A stretch of DNA of 64,000 bases, taken from assembly GCF_025151995.1 (NCBI RefSeq), contig NZ_CP102290.1:1860001-1924000 (forward strand). Reading direction: 5' to 3'. This document shows positions 57,107 to 64,000 of this stretch, piece by piece. Both the position numbers and the translations under genes were made by a program. Below the pieces are notes generated by a model. It did no database searches, was not told the origin of the DNA, and worked only from the letters and a program-made list of their open reading frames with translations. Numbering within the stretch: the first letter of the stretch is position 1; each line of letters starts with the position of its first letter. The stretch comes from Ruminococcus gauvreauii. Lineage in GTDB: Bacteria > Bacillota > Clostridia > Lachnospirales > Lachnospiraceae.

Positions 57107-58849
57107 ATGAGAAAATGGATTGCCAGGTTTCAGAGCATGACACTGGATAAGAAAATCAAATTATTTCTGATCATGGGGATCATCGTCAGTGCCAGTGTTG
57201 TGCTGATGATTTCAACCGTTTCTTCTATAGCATCAATCAGAAGAAAATCTCAGGGACTGGTGAAGACAAATGTAGAGACCGTTTCGAAAAGTCTAGATTC
57301 TGCCGTCAGCAGTTACTATAATATTGCGCTCTCTCTGATACCGGATGAGAGTATTCAGCTGTATCTGAAGGAAGACAGTGACAAAAGCGGTTTTGGTGCT
57401 GCCAAAGAGGATAACCTGAATACACTGATGCGCGTACTGTATCAACAGCCTGATATGAATTTTATCGGGCTGTATAAGTCTGAAAAATCGTATATTTACC
57501 GGGGACAGCCTATCACAAAGAGTCATTTTAATCAGAAATATGAGGGTGATTTAAAACAGAGCATACCGTGGGGAAAGGGAGAACTTGCCTTTTCCTACGG
57601 AAATGCTTATTTTGGAGATGAAGATTACACCATATCTTTTTATCAGCCTGTCTATGATATGAATAAGATCGGGAAAAAAATTGGAAATCTCTGTTTTAAT
57701 GTCAGGGAGGATGCATTCAGTTTTTTGAAGCATCAGACGGTCGGTGATCTGGAATTTGATATTTACCTGATTGACCGAAAAGGCCATGTTTTGTTCTGTG
57801 AGGATAAGGGACTGCTGGGAAAAGGTTTGGACCTGAGTCATACGATTGACAGCAGCAGAGGTGATTTTTTAGAATCGGGAAAGCTGTATGCCTATCAGAG
57901 AGTAGCGGACAGTGATCTTTATGTGATGGGAACGATCAGCAATATCGCATTGATGAAAGACAGTGTGATCACCATGACCTTTCTGTTTGCCACAGTTCTC
58001 ATTATTGTTGCGATCACTGTGTTTATGGTTTCTAAGGTTGTTAAGCAGTTTTATAAACCGATGGAGAAACTGGTGTCTAAGATGGAACAGGTCTCAGAGG
58101 GTAACCTTGATGTCCGTATCAATGAAGCTCATTCTGGTCAGGACTTTGTGACAATCAGCAAGGGATTCAACCATATGATGGATGAGATCAATACACTGCT
58201 TGAGCAGGTAAAGCTGGAACAGCATCAGATTGAACAGATCAGGTTTAATGCGCTGCAGTCACAGATTAAACCGCATTTTCTCTATAATGCACTGGATTGT
58301 ATCCATTGGCAGGCGGCAGCGGAGGGGAATAAAGAGATTTCTACTTTTGTAAAGGCGTTGGCGAATTATTACAGGGCATGTCTGAGCAGAGGGAAGGATG
58401 TGATAACCCTGGGCGAAGAGCTGGAACATATTAAAAGTTATCTGATCATTCAAAATATCCGCTATGAAGATATCCTGGAAGCCAGATATTGTATTGATAA
58501 AAAATACTACTGTGTCAAAATACCAAAGATGACACTTCAGCCCCTGATTGAAAATACCATTTATCATGGAATGAAGACAGAATCAGGTAAGAAAGGTATC
58601 GTGATACTAACTGTCAGGGAAGAGAAAGATACCATAATACTTAGTCTGATGGATAATGGACAGGGGATGAGTCCTGAGGACGTTGAGGAGATGAACCGTT
58701 CCATATCAGAATATGATGAGAACTTTGGATATGGTGTCCGCAATGTAAATAAAAGGATTGAGCTACTCTTCGGGGAACAGTATGGATTGTATTACCAGAT
58801 TAATGATGAGGGCGGAATAACAGTTGATATACGGCTGCCAAAGGATTAA
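57107..58849 (+). CDS. YesM-type sensor histidine kinase
   Basis: A 580-residue membrane sensor kinase. It has TM1 at about residues 18-42, an extracellular sensor of about 240 residues, TM2 (TMTFLFATVLIIVAITVFMV), HAMP (FYKPMEKLVSKMEQVSEGNL), the phospho-His in QIKPHFLYNALDCIHWQA, and an ATPase domain with ENTIYHGMK and DNGQGMS. The start is ATG 57107 or GTG 57104, after AGGAGG. It pairs with the response regulator 16 bp downstream and probably senses the sugar handled by the CUT1 system. Confidence 0.94.
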   Translation: MRKWIARFQSMTLDKKIKLFLIMGIIVSASVVLMISTVSSIASIRRKSQGLVKTNVETVSKSLDSAVSSYYNIALSLIPDESIQLYLKEDSDKSGFGAAKEDNLNTLMRVLYQQPDMNFIGLYKSEKSYIYRGQPITKSHFNQKYEGDLKQSIPWGKGELAFSYGNAYFGDEDYTISFYQPVYDMNKIGKKIGNLCFNVREDAFSFLKHQTVGDLEFDIYLIDRKGHVLFCEDKGLLGKGLDLSHTIDSSRGDFLESGKLYAYQRVADSDLYVMGTISNIALMKDSVITMTFLFATVLIIVAITVFMVSKVVKQFYKPMEKLVSKMEQVSEGNLDVRINEAHSGQDFVTISKGFNHMMDEINTLLEQVKLEQHQIEQIRFNALQSQIKPHFLYNALDCIHWQAAAEGNKEISTFVKALANYYRACLSRGKDVITLGEELEHIKSYLIIQNIRYEDILEARYCIDKKYYCVKIPKMTLQPLIENTIYHGMKTESGKKGIVILTVREEKDTIILSLMDNGQGMSPEDVEEMNRSISEYDENFGYGVRNVNKRIELLFGEQYGLYYQINDEGGITVDIRLPKD

Positions 58850-58865
58850 AGGGGGTAAAAAAGAG

Positions 58866-60431
58866 TTGTATCAGGTATTGATCGTAGATGATGAAAAGAT
58901 AATACGGATGGGCATGAAAAAGGTGATTGCGTGGGATAGAGCGGGGGTTGACCAGGTATTTACTGCAGGCAGCGGACAGGAAGCTCTCCAGATATTGAAT
59001 GAACAGAAGATTCATATCATGATCACTGATATTCAGATGGGAAGTATGTCAGGACTTGAGCTGATTAATATTGTAAATGAACGATATCCGGAAATCCGTA
59101 TCATTGTGCTGACGGGGTATGATGAGTTCGAATATGCCCGCAAATGTCTGAGGATGAATGTGGTTGACTTTCTGCTGAAACCTGTGGATGAGGATGATAT
59201 GGCTGATCTTATCCGAAAGCAGACAGAGGGACTGGATGTGCAGCAAAAGCAGCAGAAGCTGGCCGGTGTCATGCGCAGGATTATTGGCAGCAATGAACAG
59301 GGTCAGCTGAATCAGATGATGTGTGAGCTGGTCAGTCATCAGGAGCAGGCTTTGGCAACAGCTCAGAGAATCTGTGATACGTATCAGTATGATCTTCACC
59401 AGATCATGCAGGTGGCAATCCTGATGCCGCAGGTCATGTCTTATGAAAAGCAGGAAGAGGAAAAGTACCGCGATTTTATGATAAGGGATTTCTGCAATCA
59501 TAATATAGACCTGCGGGAACTTGGCATCACTTTTCAGGATAGTGATGGCCGTATCGTCATAGCCTGTTTTTTGAATGGTATAAATGATGATGTATCTTCA
59601 CGTGTAGAGGAGTTGATTCATCTGCTGAAAGATGAGTTTGGAATCTCTCAGAAGATTGTACTGGGAAGTGTGGTCACTGGATTCGCACAGATGTTCATTT
59701 CATATAATGATGCGCTGCTCCTGCTGGAACAGGAGCATCAGAGTTTCCGTGATATTATTCAGGATACTCAGAAGCAGCACAAAAATCAAATGTTCTGGGA
59801 TGTTTTTGGAGAAATTAAAAATGCCATCGTGGTCAATCAGGGAGATTCTGAAACGATCATGCATGCATTTTCATCTTTCTGCAGAATGACGGAATCTTAC
59901 AGCCTGTCTGCAGATAATATAAGGCGTTGTTGTTTTGAACTTGCCATGTCTGTGTATTATACGCACATTGCCAATCACGGAGAGATCAGGGGTGAGATGG
60001 TACGTGCATATATGGAAATGATCATGCCGGCTAAAACAGAGAAAATTCTGTGTGAAACAAAAAAGTTTATTGAGGGATTGCATGATAAGGAGGAGGCGGC
60101 GATCCATGAACTTGTGGGTCAGGCTCAGATGTACATTAAGAATCATTTGTCTGAGGAATTGTCGGTCACCGGCATTGCTCAGATGCTGTTTTTAACGCCT
60201 TCCTATTTTTCCAGGTTGTTTAAAAAAGCTGTGCATGAGGGGTGCAACGATTATATCATACGGCTGCGCATGGAGAAGGCGCAGACCCTGCTGGAATCAA
60301 CCAGCCTGAAAACAGGTGAAATTGCCCTGCTTGTGGGATATCAGGACAAGAATTATTTTTCTCTTGCTTTTAAAAAGTTCAGTGGGATTTCGCCTACGGC
60401 ATATCGGGAAATTGTCAGAAATCAATTATGA
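58866..60431 (+). CDS. YesN-type response regulator with AraC output (TTG start)
   Basis: A 521-residue response regulator. The receiver starts LYQVLIVDDEKIIRMG, with phosphoacceptor Asp in MITDIQMG and Lys in FLLKPVDE. A long middle region follows, then a C-terminal AraC DNA-binding domain (LSVTGIAQMLFLTPSYFSRLFKK, GEIALLVGYQDKNYFSLAFKK). TTG 58866 is chosen because it begins the receiver exactly and a G-rich site precedes it. It is the cognate partner of the YesM-type kinase and the likely activator of the CUT1 operon. Confidence 0.93.
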   Translation: MYQVLIVDDEKIIRMGMKKVIAWDRAGVDQVFTAGSGQEALQILNEQKIHIMITDIQMGSMSGLELINIVNERYPEIRIIVLTGYDEFEYARKCLRMNVVDFLLKPVDEDDMADLIRKQTEGLDVQQKQQKLAGVMRRIIGSNEQGQLNQMMCELVSHQEQALATAQRICDTYQYDLHQIMQVAILMPQVMSYEKQEEEKYRDFMIRDFCNHNIDLRELGITFQDSDGRIVIACFLNGINDDVSSRVEELIHLLKDEFGISQKIVLGSVVTGFAQMFISYNDALLLLEQEHQSFRDIIQDTQKQHKNQMFWDVFGEIKNAIVVNQGDSETIMHAFSSFCRMTESYSLSADNIRRCCFELAMSVYYTHIANHGEIRGEMVRAYMEMIMPAKTEKILCETKKFIEGLHDKEEAAIHELVGQAQMYIKNHLSEELSVTGIAQMLFLTPSYFSRLFKKAVHEGCNDYIIRLRMEKAQTLLESTSLKTGEIALLVGYQDKNYFSLAFKKFSGISPTAYREIVRNQL

Positions 60432-60513
60432 CGTTATGTGACTTCATCACAGAAAAACCTTTTTGTATGCGTTAAAATAACCATATCAAATGAAAGTTAT
60501 GGAGGTTTTACAA

Positions 60514-60732
60514 GTGAACAGTCCTGGTATAAAGAAAAAGTTAAAGAAAGCAGTCATTGAATCAGAGCATTGTGTAGCGTGCGGGTGCTGCATAAAGGAA
60601 TGTCCAAAACACGCGGTAACCGTGGTAAGGGGTGTAACCGCAGCAGTTGACGAATCATTGTGTGTAGGCTGCGGTAAATGCAAAACCGTATGTCCTGCCA
60701 GCGTTATCACAATCATGGAGGTGACAGCATGA
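60514..60732 (+). CDS. Two-cluster 4Fe-4S ferredoxin (GTG start)
   Basis: A 72-residue electron carrier with two typical motifs, CVACGCCIKECPKH and CVGCGKCKTVCPAS. GTG 60514 has GGAGG 8 nt upstream; ATG 60490 would add eight residues, but the ribosome site would lie inside the gene. It is the first gene of a three-gene unit with a Cys-pair membrane protein and thioredoxin; its stop overlaps the next ATG. Confidence 0.92.
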   Translation: MNSPGIKKKLKKAVIESEHCVACGCCIKECPKHAVTVVRGVTAAVDESLCVGCGKCKTVCPASVITIMEVTA

Positions 60733-61307
60733 GAGAGAAACACTGGTATGATTATCTCTGGATCTTTTCATCGGTCTATCTGATTCTCGGATTTTTTAAT
60801 ATCCTGTTTGCATGGATCGGTTTAATCTGTTTTTTTGCTCCTCTTGCGATATCGATCATCGGTGGAAGTAAAGCTTACTGTAACCGGTACTGCGGGAGAG
60901 GACAGCTGTTTTCACTTCTGGGAGGAAGGCTGGGGCTGTCGCGCCGGAAGGATATCCCAAACTGGATGAAAAGCAAAGGATTCCGATATGGTTTTTTAAT
61001 ATTTTTCTTTATCATGTTCTTCAGCATGCTATGGAACACGTATCTGGTATTTCAGGGTGCGGGAGAATTGAAGCAGATTGTAAAATTGTTATGGACGATA
61101 AAACTTCCATGGCACTGGGCGTATCCGGTATCGGTGACGCCGTGGGTGGCTCAGTTTTCATTTGGATTCTATAGTGTTATGTTAACTTCAACTGTGTTGG
61201 GGATGATTACAATGGTTTTCTTTAAACCGCGTTCCTGGTGTGTGTACTGCCCAATGGGAACGATGACACAGCTGATCTGTAAAGCAAAATCAAAAAAGGA
61301 GAGATGA
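60729..61307 (+). CDS. Small NapH/NosR-type iron-sulfur membrane protein
   Basis: A 192-residue integral membrane protein with about four hydrophobic helices. Two Cys pairs are visible: YCNRYCGRGQLF on the loop after the second helix and WCVYCPMGTMTQ near the C-terminus. This arrangement resembles the Fer4_5 domain of NapH, NosR and related electron-transfer proteins, but much shorter and without its own ferredoxin domain. ATG 60729 overlaps the ferredoxin stop (ATGA). It may pass electrons between the ferredoxin and the thioredoxin or across the membrane. Function inferred. Confidence 0.8.
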   Translation: MREKHWYDYLWIFSSVYLILGFFNILFAWIGLICFFAPLAISIIGGSKAYCNRYCGRGQLFSLLGGRLGLSRRKDIPNWMKSKGFRYGFLIFFFIMFFSMLWNTYLVFQGAGELKQIVKLLWTIKLPWHWAYPVSVTPWVAQFSFGFYSVMLTSTVLGMITMVFFKPRSWCVYCPMGTMTQLICKAKSKKER

Positions 61308-61310
61308 AGT

Positions 61311-61622
61311 ATGTCAGTATTAACGATAACAAGGGATAATTTCGAACAGGAGGTTTTAAATTCTGATAAACCGGTGCTGCTGGATTTCTGGGCATCCTGG
61401 TGCGGACCATGCCGGATGGTCTCACCTGTTGTGGATGAAATCGCCGATGAAGTGGATAATGCCAAGATTGGTAAAGTGAATGTGGATGAACAGCCGGAAC
61501 TGGCTCAGGAATTTCGGATTATGAGTATCCCTACACTGGCTGTGATCAAAAATCAGAAAGTGGTAAAGACATCGGTTGGTGTTCAGCCGAAAGAAGCGAT
61601 TTTGGATATGATTCAGGAGTAA
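61311..61622 (+). CDS. Thioredoxin
   Basis: A 103-residue cytoplasmic thioredoxin with active site WASWCGPCRM and the cis-proline segment SIPTLAVIKNQ. No signal peptide. It follows the membrane protein by 3 bp. A normal trxA partner (thioredoxin reductase) is not adjacent, which makes the ferredoxin context notable. Confidence 0.95.
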   Translation: MSVLTITRDNFEQEVLNSDKPVLLDFWASWCGPCRMVSPVVDEIADEVDNAKIGKVNVDEQPELAQEFRIMSIPTLAVIKNQKVVKTSVGVQPKEAILDMIQE

Positions 61623-61628
61623 ATAACA

Positions 61629-61676
61629 GGGAGCTGCCGTTCCAGATTAACTGGTCGGTGCAGCTCCCTTATTTTC
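61629..61676. terminator. Bidirectional terminator between thioredoxin and MATE genes
   Basis: GGGAGCTGC pairs with GCAGCTCCC, with inner CCAG/CTGG pairing, followed by TTATTTTC on the plus strand. The right arm lies within the 3' end of the convergent MATE gene. Confidence 0.82.
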
Positions 61677-63044
61677 AGTGATTTGATCGGCATCGGTCTT
61701 CTGCTCAGGCGGTATTTTTCTGAATCTGAACCAGCACGCACCCATTACATATGCGGCAGCCCCAATCCAGGCGAGCGGTTCTGCGAGAAACAGCATAATG
61801 CTTCCCCAGAATTCGGTCAGAAGCAGAGCGGCCGAAATGCGCATGAAAAACTCAATCACTCCTGATATCATCGGACTCACCGCATCTCCCAGTCCCTGAA
61901 GTATACTCCGAAATCCGTGCAGAAAGTACAGTATAAAAAGCAGCCCTCCCATGATGACGAGGTACTGGTAAGCGACTGCGAGCACTTCCGATGCGCTGCC
62001 GTCTGAAGATGAAATAAAAAGCTTCAGGAGATGCTTTCCGCCCAGGATAGCGGGGACTGCACTGCACACAGACATCAGTAATGCAATGAGCGTCACACTT
62101 TTTAATCCTTTACGGATACGGTCATTCTGTCCCGCACCGTGATTCTGAGCCATATATGTGGTTGTGGCATAGCCAAGTGAGATTGCTGCGCTTTCCAGAA
62201 GACCGTACAGTTTATTTGTTGCCGTAAAACCTGCAACAAATATGAATCCCTGAATGTTGATCCTGGACTGAAGGATCATGCCTCCTACAGCGATCAGGAC
62301 GTGCTGCAGCGCCAGTGGAAATCCCATCCTGCACAATTCCCGGATGACCATTTTGTCTGCCTTCCAGTCTGATGGCTGCAGTCTGATAAATTCAATGTGT
62401 CTCAGTGCCAGGAAGCAGTATAAAAATGCGATCAGTTGTGCGATCAGTGTGGCGGCCGCTGCTCCTGCGATTCCCCATCGGAAAACCATGACAAAAAGCA
62501 GGTCCAGTGCAATATTTGCACTGGCAGCGATTCCCATCGCGATCAGCGGTGTTTTTCCATCTCCGAAGGCCCGAAGAATCGCGGAAATCATGTTATAAGC
62601 CATAACGATCAGGGTTCCGCTGAACATGGTAAAGAGGTATGAGGAGGCCCCGTCAAAAATATCAGCCGGCGTCTGCAGAATCTTAAGCATCGGTAAAACC
62701 ATCAGAAGTGCCGTAAGGGTTAGCAATATTCCAATCCCAACACACAGGATAATCGACATGGCAATGGACTTTCTCAGTTTTACGTGATCCTTTTCGCCAA
62801 AATGTTTGGCAATACAGGCACCGAATCCCTGAGTCAAAGCCTGTACAGTCCATAAAACTAGCCAGTAAGTCCAGTCGGTTGCGCCCACTGCCGCCAGTGC
62901 TTTTACACCGACGCCCTGACCTACAATGATCGCGTCGACGATCATATACAGCTGCTGACCAAGATTCCCCAGGATCAGCGGAAGGGCAAATAAAAGCAAA
63001 AGCTTTGTTGGATTGCCCGAAGTCATATCTTTTACCCGGTTCAT
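61647..63044 (-). CDS. MATE-family efflux transporter
   Basis: A 465-residue multidrug/toxin exporter type protein with about twelve transmembrane helices in two halves. It starts MNRVKDMTSGNPTKLLLLFA, the common MATE opening, with LGNLGQQLYMIVDAIIVGQ and GLGDAVSPMISGVIEFFMR as family segments. ATG 63044 has AAAGGA upstream; the ORF extends to 63143 without a ribosome site. Divergent from an AraC gene that may regulate it. Substrate unknown. Confidence 0.94.
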   Translation of the reverse strand: MNRVKDMTSGNPTKLLLLFALPLILGNLGQQLYMIVDAIIVGQGVGVKALAAVGATDWTYWLVLWTVQALTQGFGACIAKHFGEKDHVKLRKSIAMSIILCVGIGILLTLTALLMVLPMLKILQTPADIFDGASSYLFTMFSGTLIVMAYNMISAILRAFGDGKTPLIAMGIAASANIALDLLFVMVFRWGIAGAAAATLIAQLIAFLYCFLALRHIEFIRLQPSDWKADKMVIRELCRMGFPLALQHVLIAVGGMILQSRINIQGFIFVAGFTATNKLYGLLESAAISLGYATTTYMAQNHGAGQNDRIRKGLKSVTLIALLMSVCSAVPAILGGKHLLKLFISSSDGSASEVLAVAYQYLVIMGGLLFILYFLHGFRSILQGLGDAVSPMISGVIEFFMRISAALLLTEFWGSIMLFLAEPLAWIGAAAYVMGACWFRFRKIPPEQKTDADQITENKGAAPTS

Positions 63045-63169
63045 ACGCAGTTCCTTTCCGGTTGTGGTTTTGTTTGTTATCTGATATAATAATAGCGTCA
63101 AAATATCCGTTTGAATATCCAGTATTATGCCAAAACATAACAATATTGCGCCAAAAAAGAGGTGGGATT

Positions 63170-64000
63170 ATGGAACATAAAACAGTACAGATGGATGAGA
63201 ACTTACTGGAAAAGGTGAAATATCCAACCGGATCGCTGCCGGTTTTTTTTGATGAAGATTATTTTAATGATTACATGAACGGTGAATTTAATTATCACTG
63301 GCACGATTCATATGAATTTGCAATTGTTTTAAGAGGCGAGATAGAATACTATGTACACCAGGCATATGATGAGAGAGAATCAAAAATCATGAGGGAGGGA
63401 GATGTTGTATTTGTGAATTCAAGGGCTTTGCATATGGGGAGGCAGACACAACCGGATTCCCTGATGTTCTGCTTTCTATTTCCCTCTTACTTTTTTAATA
63501 TGCAGCCTTCCGATACGGTGTATCAGAAAAATATAATGCCTGTCATTCGGTTTCCGCTGCCGGGTCTGTATTTTTCCCATGATGATCCTTCAGGCAAATT
63601 GATTTCTGATAAGATAAACCGTTTATACAGACTGAATCCCGGAGAGCTGGGATACGAACTTCAGTGTATAGAAATTATTTATTGTATATGGCGTCTTTTA
63701 CTGACAGAGGTATCCAAATACAAAGAATTCCCGGAGGTACCGAAGCGGGATCGGATACAGGAACAGCGCGCCCGTCTGATGCTGTCCTATGTCCATGATC
63801 ATTATTGGGAAGAAATTACGGTTGATCATATTGCTGAATCCGCTAATATCAGCAGAAGGGAATGTTTCAGGTGTTTTAAAGAAATTGTTAAAAAGACACC
63901 CGCAGAATATCTCTGCGAGTATCGGCTTTCGCAGGCGGCACAGCTGCTGACGGGGACGGATAAAACAATTATGGATATTTGTCTGTCCTGCGGTTTTAAC
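63170..64000 (+). CDS. AraC-family regulator with cupin sensor (3' truncated by window edge)
   Basis: 277 codons are visible and open to the window edge. The N-terminal cupin/AraC-binding domain (YHWHDSYEFAIVLRGEIEYY, EGDVVFVNSRALH) probably binds a small ligand. The C-terminal helix-turn-helix domain begins ITVDHIAESANISRRECFRCFK and continues to MDICLSCGFN, where the window ends. The ribosome site is AGAGGTGGG. It is divergent from the MATE gene. Confidence 0.92.
   Translation, partial: MEHKTVQMDENLLEKVKYPTGSLPVFFDEDYFNDYMNGEFNYHWHDSYEFAIVLRGEIEYYVHQAYDERESKIMREGDVVFVNSRALHMGRQTQPDSLMFCFLFPSYFFNMQPSDTVYQKNIMPVIRFPLPGLYFSHDDPSGKLISDKINRLYRLNPGELGYELQCIEIIYCIWRLLLTEVSKYKEFPEVPKRDRIQEQRARLMLSYVHDHYWEEITVDHIAESANISRRECFRCFKEIVKKTPAEYLCEYRLSQAAQLLTGTDKTIMDICLSCGFN

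Overview
The window is a chromosomal replication-origin region of an anaerobic Gram-positive Firmicute, most probably a member of the Lachnospiraceae (Clostridium cluster XIVa). This rests on the 16S rRNA sequence type, the rpmH-dnaA-dnaN-recF-gyrB-gyrA origin cluster, lineage-typical DUF3881 and DUF4446 genes, AGGAGG-type ribosome binding sites and strong sigma-A type promoters. I cannot name the species. oriC lies around 32.1-34.3 kb. Genes left of it run mostly on the minus strand and genes right of it on the plus strand, so most are transcribed away from the origin.

Region by region. 1-10.8 kb is an accessory catabolic block: a truncated YesN-type response regulator, an unusual flavin-reductase/GcvT fusion protein, two tandem LacI-family regulators (the first appears to start at an ATT codon) and a four-gene CUT2-type sugar ABC importer with a marked promoter and operator region. 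10.8-16.4 kb holds tRNA-Arg, a DUF305 lipoprotein, deoC, deoB, a DUF3881 gene, serS and a DUF4446 gene. 16.4-18.3 kb is the parAB chromosome-partition locus with two perfect parS sites. 18.3-24.9 kb holds an atypical alpha/beta hydrolase, mntP behind a manganese (yybP-ykoY) riboswitch, and a four-gene GldA/GldF/GldG/DUF4340 ABC system. 25-32.1 kb is the conserved rsmG-mnmG-mnmE-jag-yidC-yidD-rnpA-rpmH cluster. 32.1-41.2 kb is oriC, dnaA, dnaN, an S4-domain gene, recF, gyrB and gyrA.

41.3-43.6 kb holds a large palindrome, a two-subunit class I fumarase and plsC. 43.7-50.3 kb is tRNA-Ser followed by an rRNA operon in the order 16S-5S-23S (5S lies inside the spacer) and then tRNA-Asp, Val, Thr, Tyr, fMet, Phe and Lys. 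50.4-60.4 kb is a second accessory block: a tocopherol-cyclase-like protein, an MsmX/UgpC-type ATPase, and a CUT1 importer operon with an embedded URO-D-like gene followed by a YesM/YesN two-component system. 60.5-61.6 kb is a three-gene ferredoxin / cysteine-pair membrane protein / thioredoxin operon. The window ends with a MATE transporter and a truncated AraC regulator.

How the genes work together. The centre encodes replication initiation, segregation, ribosome and tRNA maturation and membrane-protein insertion. The two flanks look like nutrient-scavenging modules with dedicated regulators. The least explained parts are the FMN-GcvT fusion with its LacI pair and CUT2 importer, the URO-D-like gene inside the CUT1 operon, and the ferredoxin-membrane-thioredoxin operon. 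All functional statements come from reading motifs by eye; no database search was run.
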